From the NCBI GenBank assembly GCA_910575565.1, contig CAJTFL010000002.1, positions 1 through 64,000 on the forward strand: DNA of 64,000 nt, written 5' to 3'. How positions within the stretch are numbered: the stretch's first letter is position 1; each line of letters begins with the position of its first letter. Of this stretch, positions 55,214 through 64,000 are shown one piece after another. The stretch comes from Lachnospiraceae bacterium (GTDB lineage Bacteria; Bacillota; Clostridia; Lachnospirales; Lachnospiraceae). Under the pieces are notes generated by a model. The model had not been told where the DNA came from, did no database searches, and saw nothing but the letters and a program-made list of their open reading frames with translations. The translations under genes and the position numbers were made by a program.

Positions 55214-57028
55214 TTACTCCTCGTCCAGCTTCAGCACGCTCATAAATGCCTTCTGGGGAATCTCTACATTTCCGATTTGGCGCATCCGCTTTTTCCCTTC
55301 CTTCTGCTTTTCCAAAAGCTTCCTCTTCCGGGTAATGTCGCCGCCGTAGCATTTGGCCAGCACATCCTTGCGCATGGCCTTTACCGTTTCCCGGGCAATG
55401 ATCTTGCCCCCTACGGCCGCCTGGATAGGAATCTCAAACAAATGCCTGGGAATCTCCTCCTTTAATTTCTCGCACATCTTCCTTCCCCGCTCATAGGCGG
55501 AGGCCGCGTGCACGATAAAGGATAAGGCATCCACCTCTTCCCGGTTAACCAAAATATCCAGCTTTACCAGCTCCGAGCGCTCATACCCTTTCAAATCGTA
55601 ATCAAAGGAAGCATAGCCTCTGGATCTGGATTTTAACGCGTCAAAAAAGTCGTAAATGATCTCATTTAAGGGAAGCTCATACTTTAACAGCGCCCTGGTT
55701 TCTTCCATGTACTCCATCCCCAGGTAAACGCCCCGCCGCTCCTGGCAAAGCTTCATAATCGCCCCCACAAACTCTGTCGTCACCATAATCTCCGCGCTGA
55801 CAATGGGTTCTTCCATATAGTCGATTTCCGTAGGATCCGGCAGATTGGACGGATTGGTAAGCTGGATCATCTGGCCGTCCTTTTTGTATACCCGGTAGAT
55901 AACCCCCGGGGCAGTAGTCACCAGATCCAGGTTATACTCCCGCTCCAAACGCTCCTGGATAATCTCCAGATGCAAAAGCCCTAAAAACCCGCACCGAAAC
56001 CCAAAGCCCAAGGCCAGGGAAGTTTCCGGCTCAAAAAACAGAGACGCGTCATTTAACTGAAGCTTTTCCAAGGCATCCCGCAAATCCGGGTATTTGGCGC
56101 TGTCCGCCGGATAAAGGCCGCAGTACACCATGGAAGTCACCTTTTTATAGCCGGGCAGAGGCTGGCTGCAGGGATCTGACCGGTTCGTCACCGTGTCGCC
56201 CACCTCCGTATCCTTCACATTTTTAATGCTGGCCGTAATGTAGCCCACCGCCCCGGCGCTAAGCTCCTCACAAGGGATAAACCGGCCCGCCCCAAAATAG
56301 CCTACCTCAACAACATCGGCCTCCGCCCCTGTAGCCATCATCTTAATGGGCGTGCCCTTTTTCACTGCCCCCTCCTTAATGCGGCAAAAGATGATTACCC
56401 CCTTGTATGGATCATAAAGGGAGTCAAAAATCAGCGCCTTTAGGGGGGCGTCCGGATCCCCTGTGGGAGCCGGTATCTTCTCCACAATCGCTTCCAGCAC
56501 ATCTTCCACATTAAGGCCGGTCTTTGCGGAAATCCTGGGGGCGTCATGGGCTTCAATTCCAATCACATCCTCGATCTCCTCCACCACCCGATCCGGATCC
56601 GCGCTGGGAAGATCAATCTTATTAATCACCGGGAATACATCCAGATCATGATCCAAGGCCATATACACATTCGCCAAGGTTTGAGCCTCGATCCCCTGGG
56701 CAGCATCCACTACCAGCACGGCTCCATCGCAGGCAGCCAGCGCCCGGGATACCTCATAGTTAAAATCCACATGGCCTGGGGTGTCAATCAGGTTAAAAAT
56801 ATACTCCTGGCCGCTTTTGGCCGTATACACGGTGCGCACCGTCTGAGCCTTGATGGTAATGCCCCGCTCCCGCTCAATATCCATATTGTCCAATACCTGA
56901 TCCTGCATCTCCCTTAAGGTCAGCAGTCCGGTTTTCTCAATGATCCGGTCTGCCAAGGTGGACTTTCCGTGATCAATATGGGCGATGATGCAGAAATTGC
57001 GGATATTCTTTTGTTCTATATTTGCCAT
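55214..57028 (-). CDS. lepA: Elongation factor 4 (LepA)
   Basis: The protein has 604 residues from ATG 57028 (GAGGAGAAAC upstream); 13 further codons are open but lack an RBS. Ribosome-binding GTPase with G1 [10 protein letters not shown]3 DTPGHVDF and G4 NKIDLP. The LepA-specific C-terminal domain ends with [22 protein letters not shown]. It back-translocates or rescues stalled ribosomes. Confidence 0.98.
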   Translation of the reverse strand: MANIEQKNIRNFCIIAHIDHGKSTLADRIIEKTGLLTLREMQDQVLDNMDIERERGITIKAQTVRTVYTAKSGQEYIFNLIDTPGHVDFNYEVSRALAACDGAVLVVDAAQGIEAQTLANVYMALDHDLDVFPVINKIDLPSADPDRVVEEIEDVIGIEAHDAPRISAKTGLNVEDVLEAIVEKIPAPTGDPDAPLKALIFDSLYDPYKGVIIFCRIKEGAVKKGTPIKMMATGAEADVVEVGYFGAGRFIPCEELSAGAVGYITASIKNVKDTEVGDTVTNRSDPCSQPLPGYKKVTSMVYCGLYPADSAKYPDLRDALEKLQLNDASLFFEPETSLALGFGFRCGFLGLLHLEIIQERLEREYNLDLVTTAPGVIYRVYKKDGQMIQLTNPSNLPDPTEIDYMEEPIVSAEIMVTTEFVGAIMKLCQERRGVYLGMEYMEETRALLKYELPLNEIIYDFFDALKSRSRGYASFDYDLKGYERSELVKLDILVNREEVDALSFIVHAASAYERGRKMCEKLKEEIPRHLFEIPIQAAVGGKIIARETVKAMRKDVLAKCYGGDITRKRKLLEKQKEGKKRMRQIGNVEIPQKAFMSVLKLDEE

Positions 57029-57098
57029 GCTGTTTCTCCTCTTCATAACTGATATCTGATATGCCAAAAGCAGTGAGAAAACTTTCTATTCTCAGGGG

Positions 57099-57122
57099 AG
57101 CCAAAAGACCTTTTGCCCCCAA
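57099..57122. repeat. Intergenic repeat core (CAAAAGACCTTTTGC)
   Basis: The GCCAAAAGACCTTTTGCCCC palindrome in the lepA-spoIIP gap is the same core as at 6670 and 7396. Confidence 0.45.
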
Positions 57123-57148
57123 CAGCTTCTTTATAATATATCATTTTT

Positions 57149-58555
57149 TTAATCCCCGCGCAACACCATCTGGAAAAGTTCTGCCAAGGGTTCCATTGCA
57201 TTTCTGGCCTCTTCATATGTATTTGTCTGGGCTCCTACCTCTACCAGGCAGGAGCAGGGCCTTACATGCTGGTTATACCGCAGTCCCTTTAAATAAATTT
57301 TCCTGGCAAAACCGGGATAGTAAGCCTCCGCTTTTAACTGAAGCTGAAGGCTGAACGCTAAGTTGTCCTCCCGGTTAGGATTCTCCAGGTAGGGAACCGG
57401 CCCATCCGGCGTCTGGCTTAATCCGTTAAAAAACATAATCCGGGCCGTAGGCTTTCCGTTTACTTCCGTAACCAGCCTGGTTCCTTCCTTTACCCCGTCC
57501 CGGTGAAGGTCAATTACTACCTGGATGGAGGGATTTTCCTCCAGAATCTTGGTAATCCCCTCCAGGGCATAGGTGTAAGCCCGGTTCCGGTCAAGCTTCC
57601 CTTCCCGCACATCATAAACAGAGCGGTCATGGTACACCGAAAATCCCTTTTCCTTCAGAAGCCAGGCCAGATACGTCCCCACCTCCACAATATTCTCCCC
57701 TTCCCCCGAATCAGAAAACGCCTCCTGGGAGTGGGTGTGGTAGATCAAAATCTGCGGCTTTGCCTGCCCTTCTTCTGTCTGTCCTTCCTCCGCCTGCCCT
57801 TCTTCTGCCTGCCCTTTTGGGTAAAGGGCAAAATTTTTCTTCAGCAGCTTTTTTACGTCCATCAGCTGGCGATCCGCCGTAGTGGATGTATGGACATTAT
57901 AAAAATGGCTCATCAGGAAATCGTAATCCTCCAGCTGGGCCAGCTGATACCTTTTTTGGGGCAGGGAATTTGCCGGGGCGGCCTTTCCTTCCCCGGAAAA
58001 TCCGGAAGGATTCTCTTCGCTCAGGCTGCCCAAGAAAGCATCTTCCCTCTGGGAGCCGTCCTGGCTGCTTTTCGTTTCCCCTAAGCTTTCTGCCGCCTCT
58101 GCACGGCCTTCCTCTGCACGGCCTTCCTCTGCACGGCCTTCCTCTGCCCCTGCCCCTTCATCCTTCTTTGCCAGCTGGCTCCCCGGCCTTCCCATTTCCC
58201 AGGTTTCTTCATCCCCATAGATTTCCAGATATTCATGCTCCCGGAAAAATGCCTCCACCTCCCGGGCAGTCCGGTAGGATGGATCCTGCTCCTGGCTGTT
58301 CCCCCTATCCTTCTGGCCGAAAAAATCGGGGGCAGGATAAAACTGTTCCCAGATATGCCGAAACAGGCCCTCACCTGCCTCCTTTGCAATTTGACTGGCT
58401 CCTGACCGCACCGTTCCTGACAGCTTTGGCAGAACCAGCCCACACCATGCCTTTGCGAGCACCAGAAGAACCATCGCTGCCAGTATCGCCTTTAACCTTA
58501 GCGTTTTCCTTAACCGAAACCAGCGTTGTCCCTTCTTCACCCGACCACCCGCCAA
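57149..58555 (-). CDS. spoIIP: Stage II sporulation protein P with in-frame repeats
   Basis: The protein has 468 residues (TTG at 58555; a GTG five codons on is an alternative). It has a membrane helix (about 23-42), then a long low-complexity region with RAEEG units (137-152, 15 bp DNA repeat) and QAEEG units (249-265). The SpoIIP amidase/endopeptidase domain follows from about 267 (ILIYHTHSQEAF, VIDLHRDGV). In the engulfment complex with SpoIID it cleaves septal peptidoglycan. It is next to gpr as in many Clostridia. Confidence 0.95.
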   Translation of the reverse strand: MAGGRVKKGQRWFRLRKTLRLKAILAAMVLLVLAKAWCGLVLPKLSGTVRSGASQIAKEAGEGLFRHIWEQFYPAPDFFGQKDRGNSQEQDPSYRTAREVEAFFREHEYLEIYGDEETWEMGRPGSQLAKKDEGAGAEEGRAEEGRAEEGRAEAAESLGETKSSQDGSQREDAFLGSLSEENPSGFSGEGKAAPANSLPQKRYQLAQLEDYDFLMSHFYNVHTSTTADRQLMDVKKLLKKNFALYPKGQAEEGQAEEGQTEEGQAKPQILIYHTHSQEAFSDSGEGENIVEVGTYLAWLLKEKGFSVYHDRSVYDVREGKLDRNRAYTYALEGITKILEENPSIQVVIDLHRDGVKEGTRLVTEVNGKPTARIMFFNGLSQTPDGPVPYLENPNREDNLAFSLQLQLKAEAYYPGFARKIYLKGLRYNQHVRPCSCLVEVGAQTNTYEEARNAMEPLAELFQMVLRGD

Positions 58556-58606
58556 GCCCTGTTATCCCTATCCTATGCTGGATACCGCCGGTTTAGAAAA
58601 TATAAA

Positions 58607-59935
58607 TCACACAAATGCCAGCTCAACCGCATCTGCAATCACCTTACTTAACTGTTCCACCCGCTCGTCAATATCCGGCGGCGTGACGAACATGGGGCCG
58701 AATTCCGGCTCCAAAAGCTCTCTGATCAGCGCGTACTGTTCATCTGAGTTAAGGCCGCTTAAATACTGCCCTGCCTCCCTGGTATTCTTTCCCATTTCCA
58801 AAGCCTTCACCATGGCTTCCATAGTATCCTGGACAATCGCCGCAGCGCCTACCACCGTAGGCACGCCTACCGCCAGCACCGGAACGCCGAGGGTTTCTTC
58901 CACCAGGCCGTTTCTATGGTTCCCCACCCCGGAACCGGGGCGGATGCCTGTATCAGAAAGCTGAATGGTGCAGCCCAGCCTGTGGACGCTCCTGGCTGAA
59001 AGGGCATCGATGGCAACCACCAGCTGAGGCTTCGTTTCCTTAACCACGCCTTTAAGGATCTCAGCCGTTTCCATCCCCGTCTGGGCCATCACACCGGGCA
59101 CAAGGCCGCTGATCGCCGGCATACCATGCTGTTTTAAAAAACCCTCCCCAAATTGGCTGTCATAATGCCGGGTAACTTGCAGATGCTCCAGCACCCTGGG
59201 GCCTAGTGAATCCGGGGTTACATAAAGATTCCCCAGGCCTACCACCAGGATTCGCTCCGGCAGCTTAGATGAGCCTGTACATCCAGATGGCTCCGCCTGC
59301 CTTCCCGATTTTCCTGCCACGGAAAAGCCCGGCTGACTTCCAGGTTCCCCCGCCATACAGGAACCTGCCAGCTTCCGGATCTGGCAGGCCAGCTCATCTG
59401 CCAGCTTTTGCTCCAGTTCCTCCCCGCCTTTCCCAATCCCTTTAGCCTCTATCGTTAAATATGTGCCCTTTTCCTTCCCCATGGCCTTAGCGCCCTGGGC
59501 ATTTAAAATCTTTACCTCAGTGATCTTAATCTGCCGCTCATTCCCATGCCACTCCTTAAGGGATACCCCCCGGATTTCCCCGCCGTCTCCCGGAAACCGC
59601 TCCTTCTCTTCCAGCGCCAAGTCCGTCCGCAGCTCCATTTCAGGCCTTATCGCTTCCCTTATGCCCTTCATCTTTCCTGCAGCTTTCCTGGCTGATTCCT
59701 GCTTCTTCCTCACCCTGCTTCGGATATCTGTCCTCAGCTCCTTATTCGTCTCCTGGATTTTCCTTGCCGCCAGCTGCTTTGCTGCCCTAATCTCCCTCCT
59801 GCCTTTAGCCGTCTTCTGGCTTTCCATTCTCTTCATCCCTTTTACCCACCTACGCCAGCTCCTTTTCCATCTCCTGGCGCTTTTTTTCATCATGCGATCC
59901 ATCTTCCCTGCCATCTTTGCATCCCATCCTTTCAC
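58607..59935 (-). CDS. gpr: Germination protease GPR
   Basis: GPR degrades the small acid-soluble spore proteins at germination. The core is clear: LRTDLALEE, then ILVVGLGNLYVTPDSLGPRV, HGMPAISGLVPGVMAQTGMET and VVAIDALSAR. The frame is open to a GTG at 59935 (442 residues), but ATG 59671 (354 residues) gives a 13-residue propeptide before the cleavage site E-LRTD, close to the family norm. AGGAAAG lies 11 bp upstream of it. The extra N-terminus would be very basic and has a second ELRTD at residues 66-70. Confidence 0.93.
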   Translation of the reverse strand: MKGWDAKMAGKMDRMMKKSARRWKRSWRRWVKGMKRMESQKTAKGRREIRAAKQLAARKIQETNKELRTDIRSRVRKKQESARKAAGKMKGIREAIRPEMELRTDLALEEKERFPGDGGEIRGVSLKEWHGNERQIKITEVKILNAQGAKAMGKEKGTYLTIEAKGIGKGGEELEQKLADELACQIRKLAGSCMAGEPGSQPGFSVAGKSGRQAEPSGCTGSSKLPERILVVGLGNLYVTPDSLGPRVLEHLQVTRHYDSQFGEGFLKQHGMPAISGLVPGVMAQTGMETAEILKGVVKETKPQLVVAIDALSARSVHRLGCTIQLSDTGIRPGSGVGNHRNGLVEETLGVPVLAVGVPTVVGAAAIVQDTMEAMVKALEMGKNTREAGQYLSGLNSDEQYALIRELLEPEFGPMFVTPPDIDERVEQLSKVIADAVELAFV

Positions 59936-59986
59936 TGACTAAACCGTTTTATGATTATTTTCTGCAAAAATTCCTGGAATTATGTA

Positions 59987-60015
59987 TTGACATCCGTCCC
60001 AAATTTGAGTATGAT
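59987..60015 (+). promoter_or_regulatory. rpsT promoter
   Basis: TTGACA (59987-59992), a 17 bp spacer and TATGAT (60010-60015) lie on the plus strand, 87 bp before the start codon. Confidence 0.8.
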
Positions 60016-60101
60016 ATTAAAGTATGTTTAACATTGAACTGTCCGTGTCCAGGCTTTGATGGAAAACACAAAGAAATGGAAATGAAATGGAGGTGTGAGA
60101 G

Positions 60102-60365
60102 ATGGCAAATATTAAATCTGCAAAGAAAAGAATCTTAGTAAACGAAACCAAGGCTGCCAGGAACAAAGCCATTCGTTCTAAAGTGAAAACTGCAATCAAA
60201 AAGGTAGATGCCGCAGTTGCTGCCGGTGACAAGGCTGCTGCACAGGCTGCATTACTTGCTGCAACTACCGAAATTGATAAGGCTGCTACCAAGGGCGTAT
60301 ATCATAAGAACAATTCCGCCCGCAAGGTATCCCGTCTGGCTAAGATGGTTAACAGCCTGGCTTAA
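60102..60365 (+). CDS. rpsT: 30S ribosomal protein S20
   Basis: The 87 residues begin MANIKSAKKRILVNETKAAR and are rich in Lys and Ala throughout, as usual for S20. It binds 16S rRNA early in 30S assembly. AAATGGAGGTG lies before the ATG. The gene is divergent from gpr with its own promoter and terminator. The holA gene is convergent beyond a repeat element. Confidence 0.98.
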   Translation: MANIKSAKKRILVNETKAARNKAIRSKVKTAIKKVDAAVAAGDKAAAQAALLAATTEIDKAATKGVYHKNNSARKVSRLAKMVNSLA

Positions 60366-60418
60366 TTTATAGACGTTTAAACGATTGAATCCTTGGATTC
60401 ATTTTATTTAACCCATAA

Positions 60419-60463
60419 GAAAACTCCCTTCCCGCAGGTGTGGCGGTGAATGGGAGTTTTTTT
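60419..60463 (+). terminator. rpsT terminator
   Basis: Arms AAAACTCCC and GGGAGTTTT with an extended GC-rich stem are followed by seven Ts, 55 bp after the rpsT stop. Confidence 0.85.
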
Positions 60464-60470
60464 AATTCAA

Positions 60471-60503
60471 CAGTTCAGCCAGTGGGAATGGCGCGGGCTG
60501 AAC
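60471..60503. repeat. GTTCAGC family inverted repeat
   Basis: AACAGTTCAGCC and GGGCTGAACGG form an imperfect palindrome directly after the rpsT terminator. Related pieces lie at 3180, 40708, 42037 and 45463. Confidence 0.4.
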
Positions 60504-60547
60504 GGACGGTAGATTTTATGTTAAAATATTTATATAAAATTTATTGC

Positions 60548-61160
60548 TTTTCCGCTGCGCCAGGCGATATTCCATCGTCACCGCGCTCTCGCTCCGCCTT
60601 CAACGTAGCGGACGCTAAACTCGTGAAAGACCTCGTTAAGCGCCGACGTTTCAGGAGGGGTTCCTCATGGAATATGGCCTGGCTCCGCTGCCTTACTGGC
60701 AAGCTTAAAATGACTTCCCGTTAGGTAATGGATAAAAGCTGTTATCAGTCAGTTAGAATAGCTAAAATTCTGTCAATAGCGAAACATTCCCACTTGAAAA
60801 ACTCCTTAGCATACCACATACTAACTAAGAACTAGCCAGCACCTAGCCGTCTGTGGTGCGTGTACACAAAGAAAACCGTATAAAACGGCGGCACTTAGCG
60901 AGGTCTTTTCGAGCTTAGTGTCCGTTCCGTTTTATGTCGAGCGAGAGCGCGTTTTCGTGTGTACATCCACCACAGGCGGCGAACTCGCCAGCCTACGTAT
61001 TTCCCCTAAGCCAGTAAACTCATCGTAAGAAACACCAGCTAACCCCATCCACTCCCAATACCATCCGAAACACCCTAGCATCAAAATCCACCTTACCAGT
61101 TATCCAAGTTGACAAAGCATTAATCTCCCCCCAGCTACCCAAGTCAACAAAGCATTAAAT
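60548..61160. repeat. Composite structured intergenic element, copy 2
   Basis: The first palindrome (arms around GCCAGGCGATATTCCAT, about 60555-60685) matches copy 1 at 48826. About 120 bp of unrelated sequence follows, then the second palindrome (about 60845-60985) whose core is the same as in copy 1. Two 35 bp-type units end it at 61101-61160. No gene is credible in 60366-61174. Confidence 0.75.
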
Positions 61161-61174
61161 TTTATCTCAAAATT

Positions 61175-62152
61175 TTATGCGGAAAACCCATCACAAACCA
61201 AAAGCTCCACCGCCAGCCGATCCTGCAGCCTCCCCTGCTTCACCGCTTCCTCCACATCCACGCACAGCCGGACGCAGGATAGTATCTTTTCCCTGGAAAG
61301 AGCTTTGGCCTGGGGCATCATCCGCCCTACGGCAAAGGGCGGAATCTTTAAAACCGAAGCCATCTCCGCCCTGCTTGCATTTTTCGCCGACAAATCCTTA
61401 AGCAAAAGAAGCTGGTTAAACTGCCTGGCAATCAGGAATAAAATCCGCATAGGCGGCTCTTTTAAGATCAGCAGATCCTCATAAAGCTCCATGGCCCGCT
61501 TCGTCCGGCGGCTGGTGATGGCGGACACCATGTCAAAAATCTTATTCGTCACCTGTGTCGTGCAGATATCCTCCACATCCTGGGGCGTGATCACATCCCT
61601 TCCCAAGGTGTAGCTAATCAGCTTCTCCAATTCAGAGGAGATATTTTCCATATCATCCCCGGCCTTGCTTAGGAAAAGCTCCATAGTGGAACCGGCGATT
61701 TTTTTCCCCTCTTTCCCCAAAATACCAGCCGCCCACTTGGCAAGCTGGGCCGTGTCCTGGCGGGACAGCTCCGCCCCATAGCCGTATTTCTTTACCGCTT
61801 TATACATCCGGCTCCGCTTGTCCACCTCCGACTCGGCAAATACCATGCAGGTGCTTTCCGGAAGGGAGGGAAGGTAATCCGCCAGCTCATCCGCCTTCTC
61901 CTTAAACAGGCCGCTGTCCTCAATTAAAATCAGCCGCTTTTCGGCGAAAAAGGGCATGGTATCCGCCAAACCGATAATTTCTTTTAAATTCAGACCCTTC
62001 CCGGCAAAGCTGTGGAAATTCATGGCATCCCCATTTAAGACGGCTTCTTTTAATCGGTTCTTGTAGCGGTTAACCAAAAACCGCTCATCCCCGTACAGCA
62101 GATAGACCCGCTTAAAATTCCCCGTGCGGATATCTTGGTTTAATGTCTGCAT
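61175..62152 (-). CDS. holA: DNA polymerase III delta subunit (HolA)
   Basis: This 325-residue protein is of family length. It opens the beta clamp in the clamp-loader complex. Family phrases are VYLLYGDERFLVNRYKNRL at the N-terminus, then ITSRRTKRAMELYEDLLILKEPPMRILFLIARQFNQLL. The start is ATG with AGGAGG upstream. It lies 22 bp downstream of the NTPase gene, perhaps in one transcript. Confidence 0.94.
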   Translation of the reverse strand: MQTLNQDIRTGNFKRVYLLYGDERFLVNRYKNRLKEAVLNGDAMNFHSFAGKGLNLKEIIGLADTMPFFAEKRLILIEDSGLFKEKADELADYLPSLPESTCMVFAESEVDKRSRMYKAVKKYGYGAELSRQDTAQLAKWAAGILGKEGKKIAGSTMELFLSKAGDDMENISSELEKLISYTLGRDVITPQDVEDICTTQVTNKIFDMVSAITSRRTKRAMELYEDLLILKEPPMRILFLIARQFNQLLLLKDLSAKNASRAEMASVLKIPPFAVGRMMPQAKALSREKILSCVRLCVDVEEAVKQGRLQDRLAVELLVCDGFSA

Positions 62153-62174
62153 GAATTCCCCGCCTCCTAACTTT

Positions 62175-64000
62175 TCAAGGTTTCCCCAGCAAAGACAACA
62201 CCTTAGGCCGCGCCCCCTTTTTGTACCGGAATCCCAGGGAATGCCGGAGTATCTCCGGTATAAAATAATTTTCCCCTTCCGCCTTCAAATAGCCTTCCCG
62301 CACCATTAACGATTCTTCTTTAGCTGTCAGCTCAACATCCGAAGCCGGAAGAGGCAGCACTTTTTTCTCTTCCTTTAACCGCTCAAGCTTTTCAAATATA
62401 GGGCGCAAAGAAACGATTTCCTGTTTAATTTCTTCAATTTTTTTCCGCGAACATTCAGGAACAGCATTTTTAATCTCGGCAGGCATAATATAACGATCCC
62501 CATAACTTGGGTTTCCCGCCTTAGCTGTAGCATACTGCAAAAAACGAACCATATCTCTTGCCTGTAATTGCCCGTTAAAATCAGACAGCGCCGCAAGTAT
62601 CCACCTGGAAGAATACGCTTCACTGGAGGAAGCCTTTCCTAATTTTATTCCCCACAGCTTCTGCAAATACTGTTCCACCAGTTCAGGCGATGCATTTTCA
62701 ATGGGAACTTCTTCGCGGTAAAAATCTTTCTGCGCCTGTGCCGCCAGCCACAAAGCTAGTTTTAACGCTTCCTCCTGAGTCCATTTTAACTCTGTAGAAT
62801 AATACAATTGATTAAACTGTTCAAAGTTAACCCGGATTGAATCACGCGCCAAATCTTTTCGCATAAAGAAAATGCATCCAATTTTCGGATACCGCAAACC
62901 AAGTGTATTTACGATATCCTGGCATAGCACGGAAACCGCCCTTTGCTGGGATTCATCTGCAGCGGTCTCCTGGAAAACTTCTTCTAACCCGTCCATTAAA
63001 AACACGATCTTTTTTTCCTGAGCAGCCAACATTTCATTTAATTCACTGAAACTGCGCAGCCGTGCATCTACGGATTGTACCATAAATGCTTCCCAAAATT
63101 CTTTCCACTGCTTTGTCTCATGTTTCTGTTCAATGAATTGAATCAGTTTCTCCCGATTCTCATGCCAGATAAGCTCCGGTAACGCATATCCATTTAAATG
63201 CAGGTTCACATTGCAGATACATTGCCTAAGGGGCACGGAAATCTCCATAGAATTTCCAGGCGCTAATATCGGGATAAAAAATGTATCGTTTTCCTTGCCT
63301 TCCTTCTGCTCCGAAACCCCGCAGAAATCCTGCCATGTCCTCTGTTTCAGCAGCTCCCGGTATAAAAACGTTTTTCCAGATCCCTTGGCTCCCAGTAAAA
63401 CCGTACATGGAATTTCATTTTTGTACTTTTTCTTCAAATTACTAATAGCCTGGGTAATCATCATATCCAGGGGATAGTTTCCTTCCGCTGTCACCTGTTT
63501 TGCCGTAAACCGATGGATATTCTCGATTACCTTGCTGCGCATTTCTAAAATATCCTGCTTTATTTGCTTATCGGGCATTACATAAGTATTGGCAACCAAT
63601 TCTTCAATCTTTCGGTAAAAGGGGTTATTATTTAACAGCCTCATGATCTGGGACAATGAGCTTAAATGAATTAATTCATTTGAAAAGGGGAGTTCCGAAA
63701 CCACGTGATCCGTCAGCGTATTTCCATCATCCTCTTCACGATAAAAATAACTTTCAACTTCACTTAATATGTCCCCTTTTTCCTCATAATCCATTGTATC
63801 CGGTATCATCGTCATCAAAACTTCCGGCAAAAGTGTATCTTCCTTAACCGCCAGCCCCTTAGTCACTTGCTCCAATACCAGGCTGATTCCCTGAACAGAC
63901 TGTGAAGAGGTTGATGTGACAAAATACGTTTTCACCCTCGGATCAAACAGGAAAGGCGCGGAATACTCGCTTAATCCGGCGCGCAGATCTACCAGAACCG
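62175..64000 (-). CDS. P-loop NTPase, N-terminus beyond the window
   Basis: The visible 607 residues are open to the right edge; a GTG at 63935 is internal because coding sequence VLVDLRAGLSEYSAPFLFD continues upstream of it. That first part resembles the end of a MinD/ParA-like (KGGVGR-type) ATPase fold. A second P-loop domain has Walker A LLGAKGSGKTFLYREL and Walker B KIVFLMDGLEEVF, followed by a helical region. Such double-NTPase proteins occur in bacterial conflict systems, but no partner is visible here. Function unknown. Confidence 0.6.
   Translation of the reverse strand, partial: VLVDLRAGLSEYSAPFLFDPRVKTYFVTSTSSQSVQGISLVLEQVTKGLAVKEDTLLPEVLMTMIPDTMDYEEKGDILSEVESYFYREEDDGNTLTDHVVSELPFSNELIHLSSLSQIMRLLNNNPFYRKIEELVANTYVMPDKQIKQDILEMRSKVIENIHRFTAKQVTAEGNYPLDMMITQAISNLKKKYKNEIPCTVLLGAKGSGKTFLYRELLKQRTWQDFCGVSEQKEGKENDTFFIPILAPGNSMEISVPLRQCICNVNLHLNGYALPELIWHENREKLIQFIEQKHETKQWKEFWEAFMVQSVDARLRSFSELNEMLAAQEKKIVFLMDGLEEVFQETAADESQQRAVSVLCQDIVNTLGLRYPKIGCIFFMRKDLARDSIRVNFEQFNQLYYSTELKWTQEEALKLALWLAAQAQKDFYREEVPIENASPELVEQYLQKLWGIKLGKASSSEAYSSRWILAALSDFNGQLQARDMVRFLQYATAKAGNPSYGDRYIMPAEIKNAVPECSRKKIEEIKQEIVSLRPIFEKLERLKEEKKVLPLPASDVELTAKEESLMVREGYLKAEGENYFIPEILRHSLGFRYKKGARPKVLSLLGKP

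Overview
The window looks like chromosome of a spore-forming, Gram-positive anaerobe of the class Clostridia, most probably a Lachnospiraceae-type gut organism. The evidence is the order holA / rpsT / gpr / spoIIP / lepA / hemW / hrcA-grpE-dnaK-dnaJ, a perfect CIRCE operator, sporulation genes (gpr, spoIIP), TTG and GTG starts behind strong GGAGG sites, and sigma-A promoters with 16-17 bp spacers. No genus can be named from sequence alone. No tRNA, CRISPR array, intact IS or prophage was found.

Layout. 1-300: tandem strong promoters firing off the left edge, possibly into an rRNA operon. 302-8474: two-component system, a hemerythrin/receiver protein, decayed genes (sugar-cation symporter, HTH regulator, metallo-hydrolase), kduI, a GNAT gene between two repeat copies, and an Rpn-type nuclease. 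8500-20600: a clearly AT-richer block holding a leftward surface-polysaccharide operon. It runs from a degenerate tyrosine-recombinase-like protein through a GHMP sugar kinase, glycosyltransferases, pyruvyltransferase, polymerase and flippase to a shortened radical-SAM activase. A 54-residue small ORF comes first, and an XRE regulator is divergent, with shared operators over both -35 boxes. 21138-30136: a solute-binding protein, two importer permeases, a HlyD-like adaptor and a MacB-core-like protein in one operon, divergent from a two-component system. 30126-42000: SWIM/SNF2 helicase, acetamidase, HPr-like protein, HD hydrolase, argH, YfhO, GtrA and ApbE. 42224-47225: the heat-shock operon. 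47478-50239: two secreted 3D-domain proteins. 50492-62152: hybrid kinase, hemW, lepA, spoIIP, gpr, rpsT, holA. 62175-64000: a large P-loop NTPase running off the right edge.

How the parts work together. hrcA-grpE-dnaK-dnaJ is a classic HrcA/CIRCE autoregulated chaperone operon. The polysaccharide locus has assembly (Wzx/Wzy-type) and tailoring genes but no priming transferase or chain-length/kinase genes here, so those must lie elsewhere. The transporter operon and its divergent two-component system share an intergenic palindrome, which suggests a sensing and response unit.

Intergenic space is rich in repeats. There are two ~600 bp structured non-coding elements (48826-49430 and 60548-61160), several dispersed inverted-repeat families, and 35 bp and 16 bp tandem repeats. 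Many coding genes also carry in-frame short tandem repeats (GNAT, Rpn, MacB-like, SNF2, ApbE, spoIIP). Both point to a genome prone to repeat expansion.
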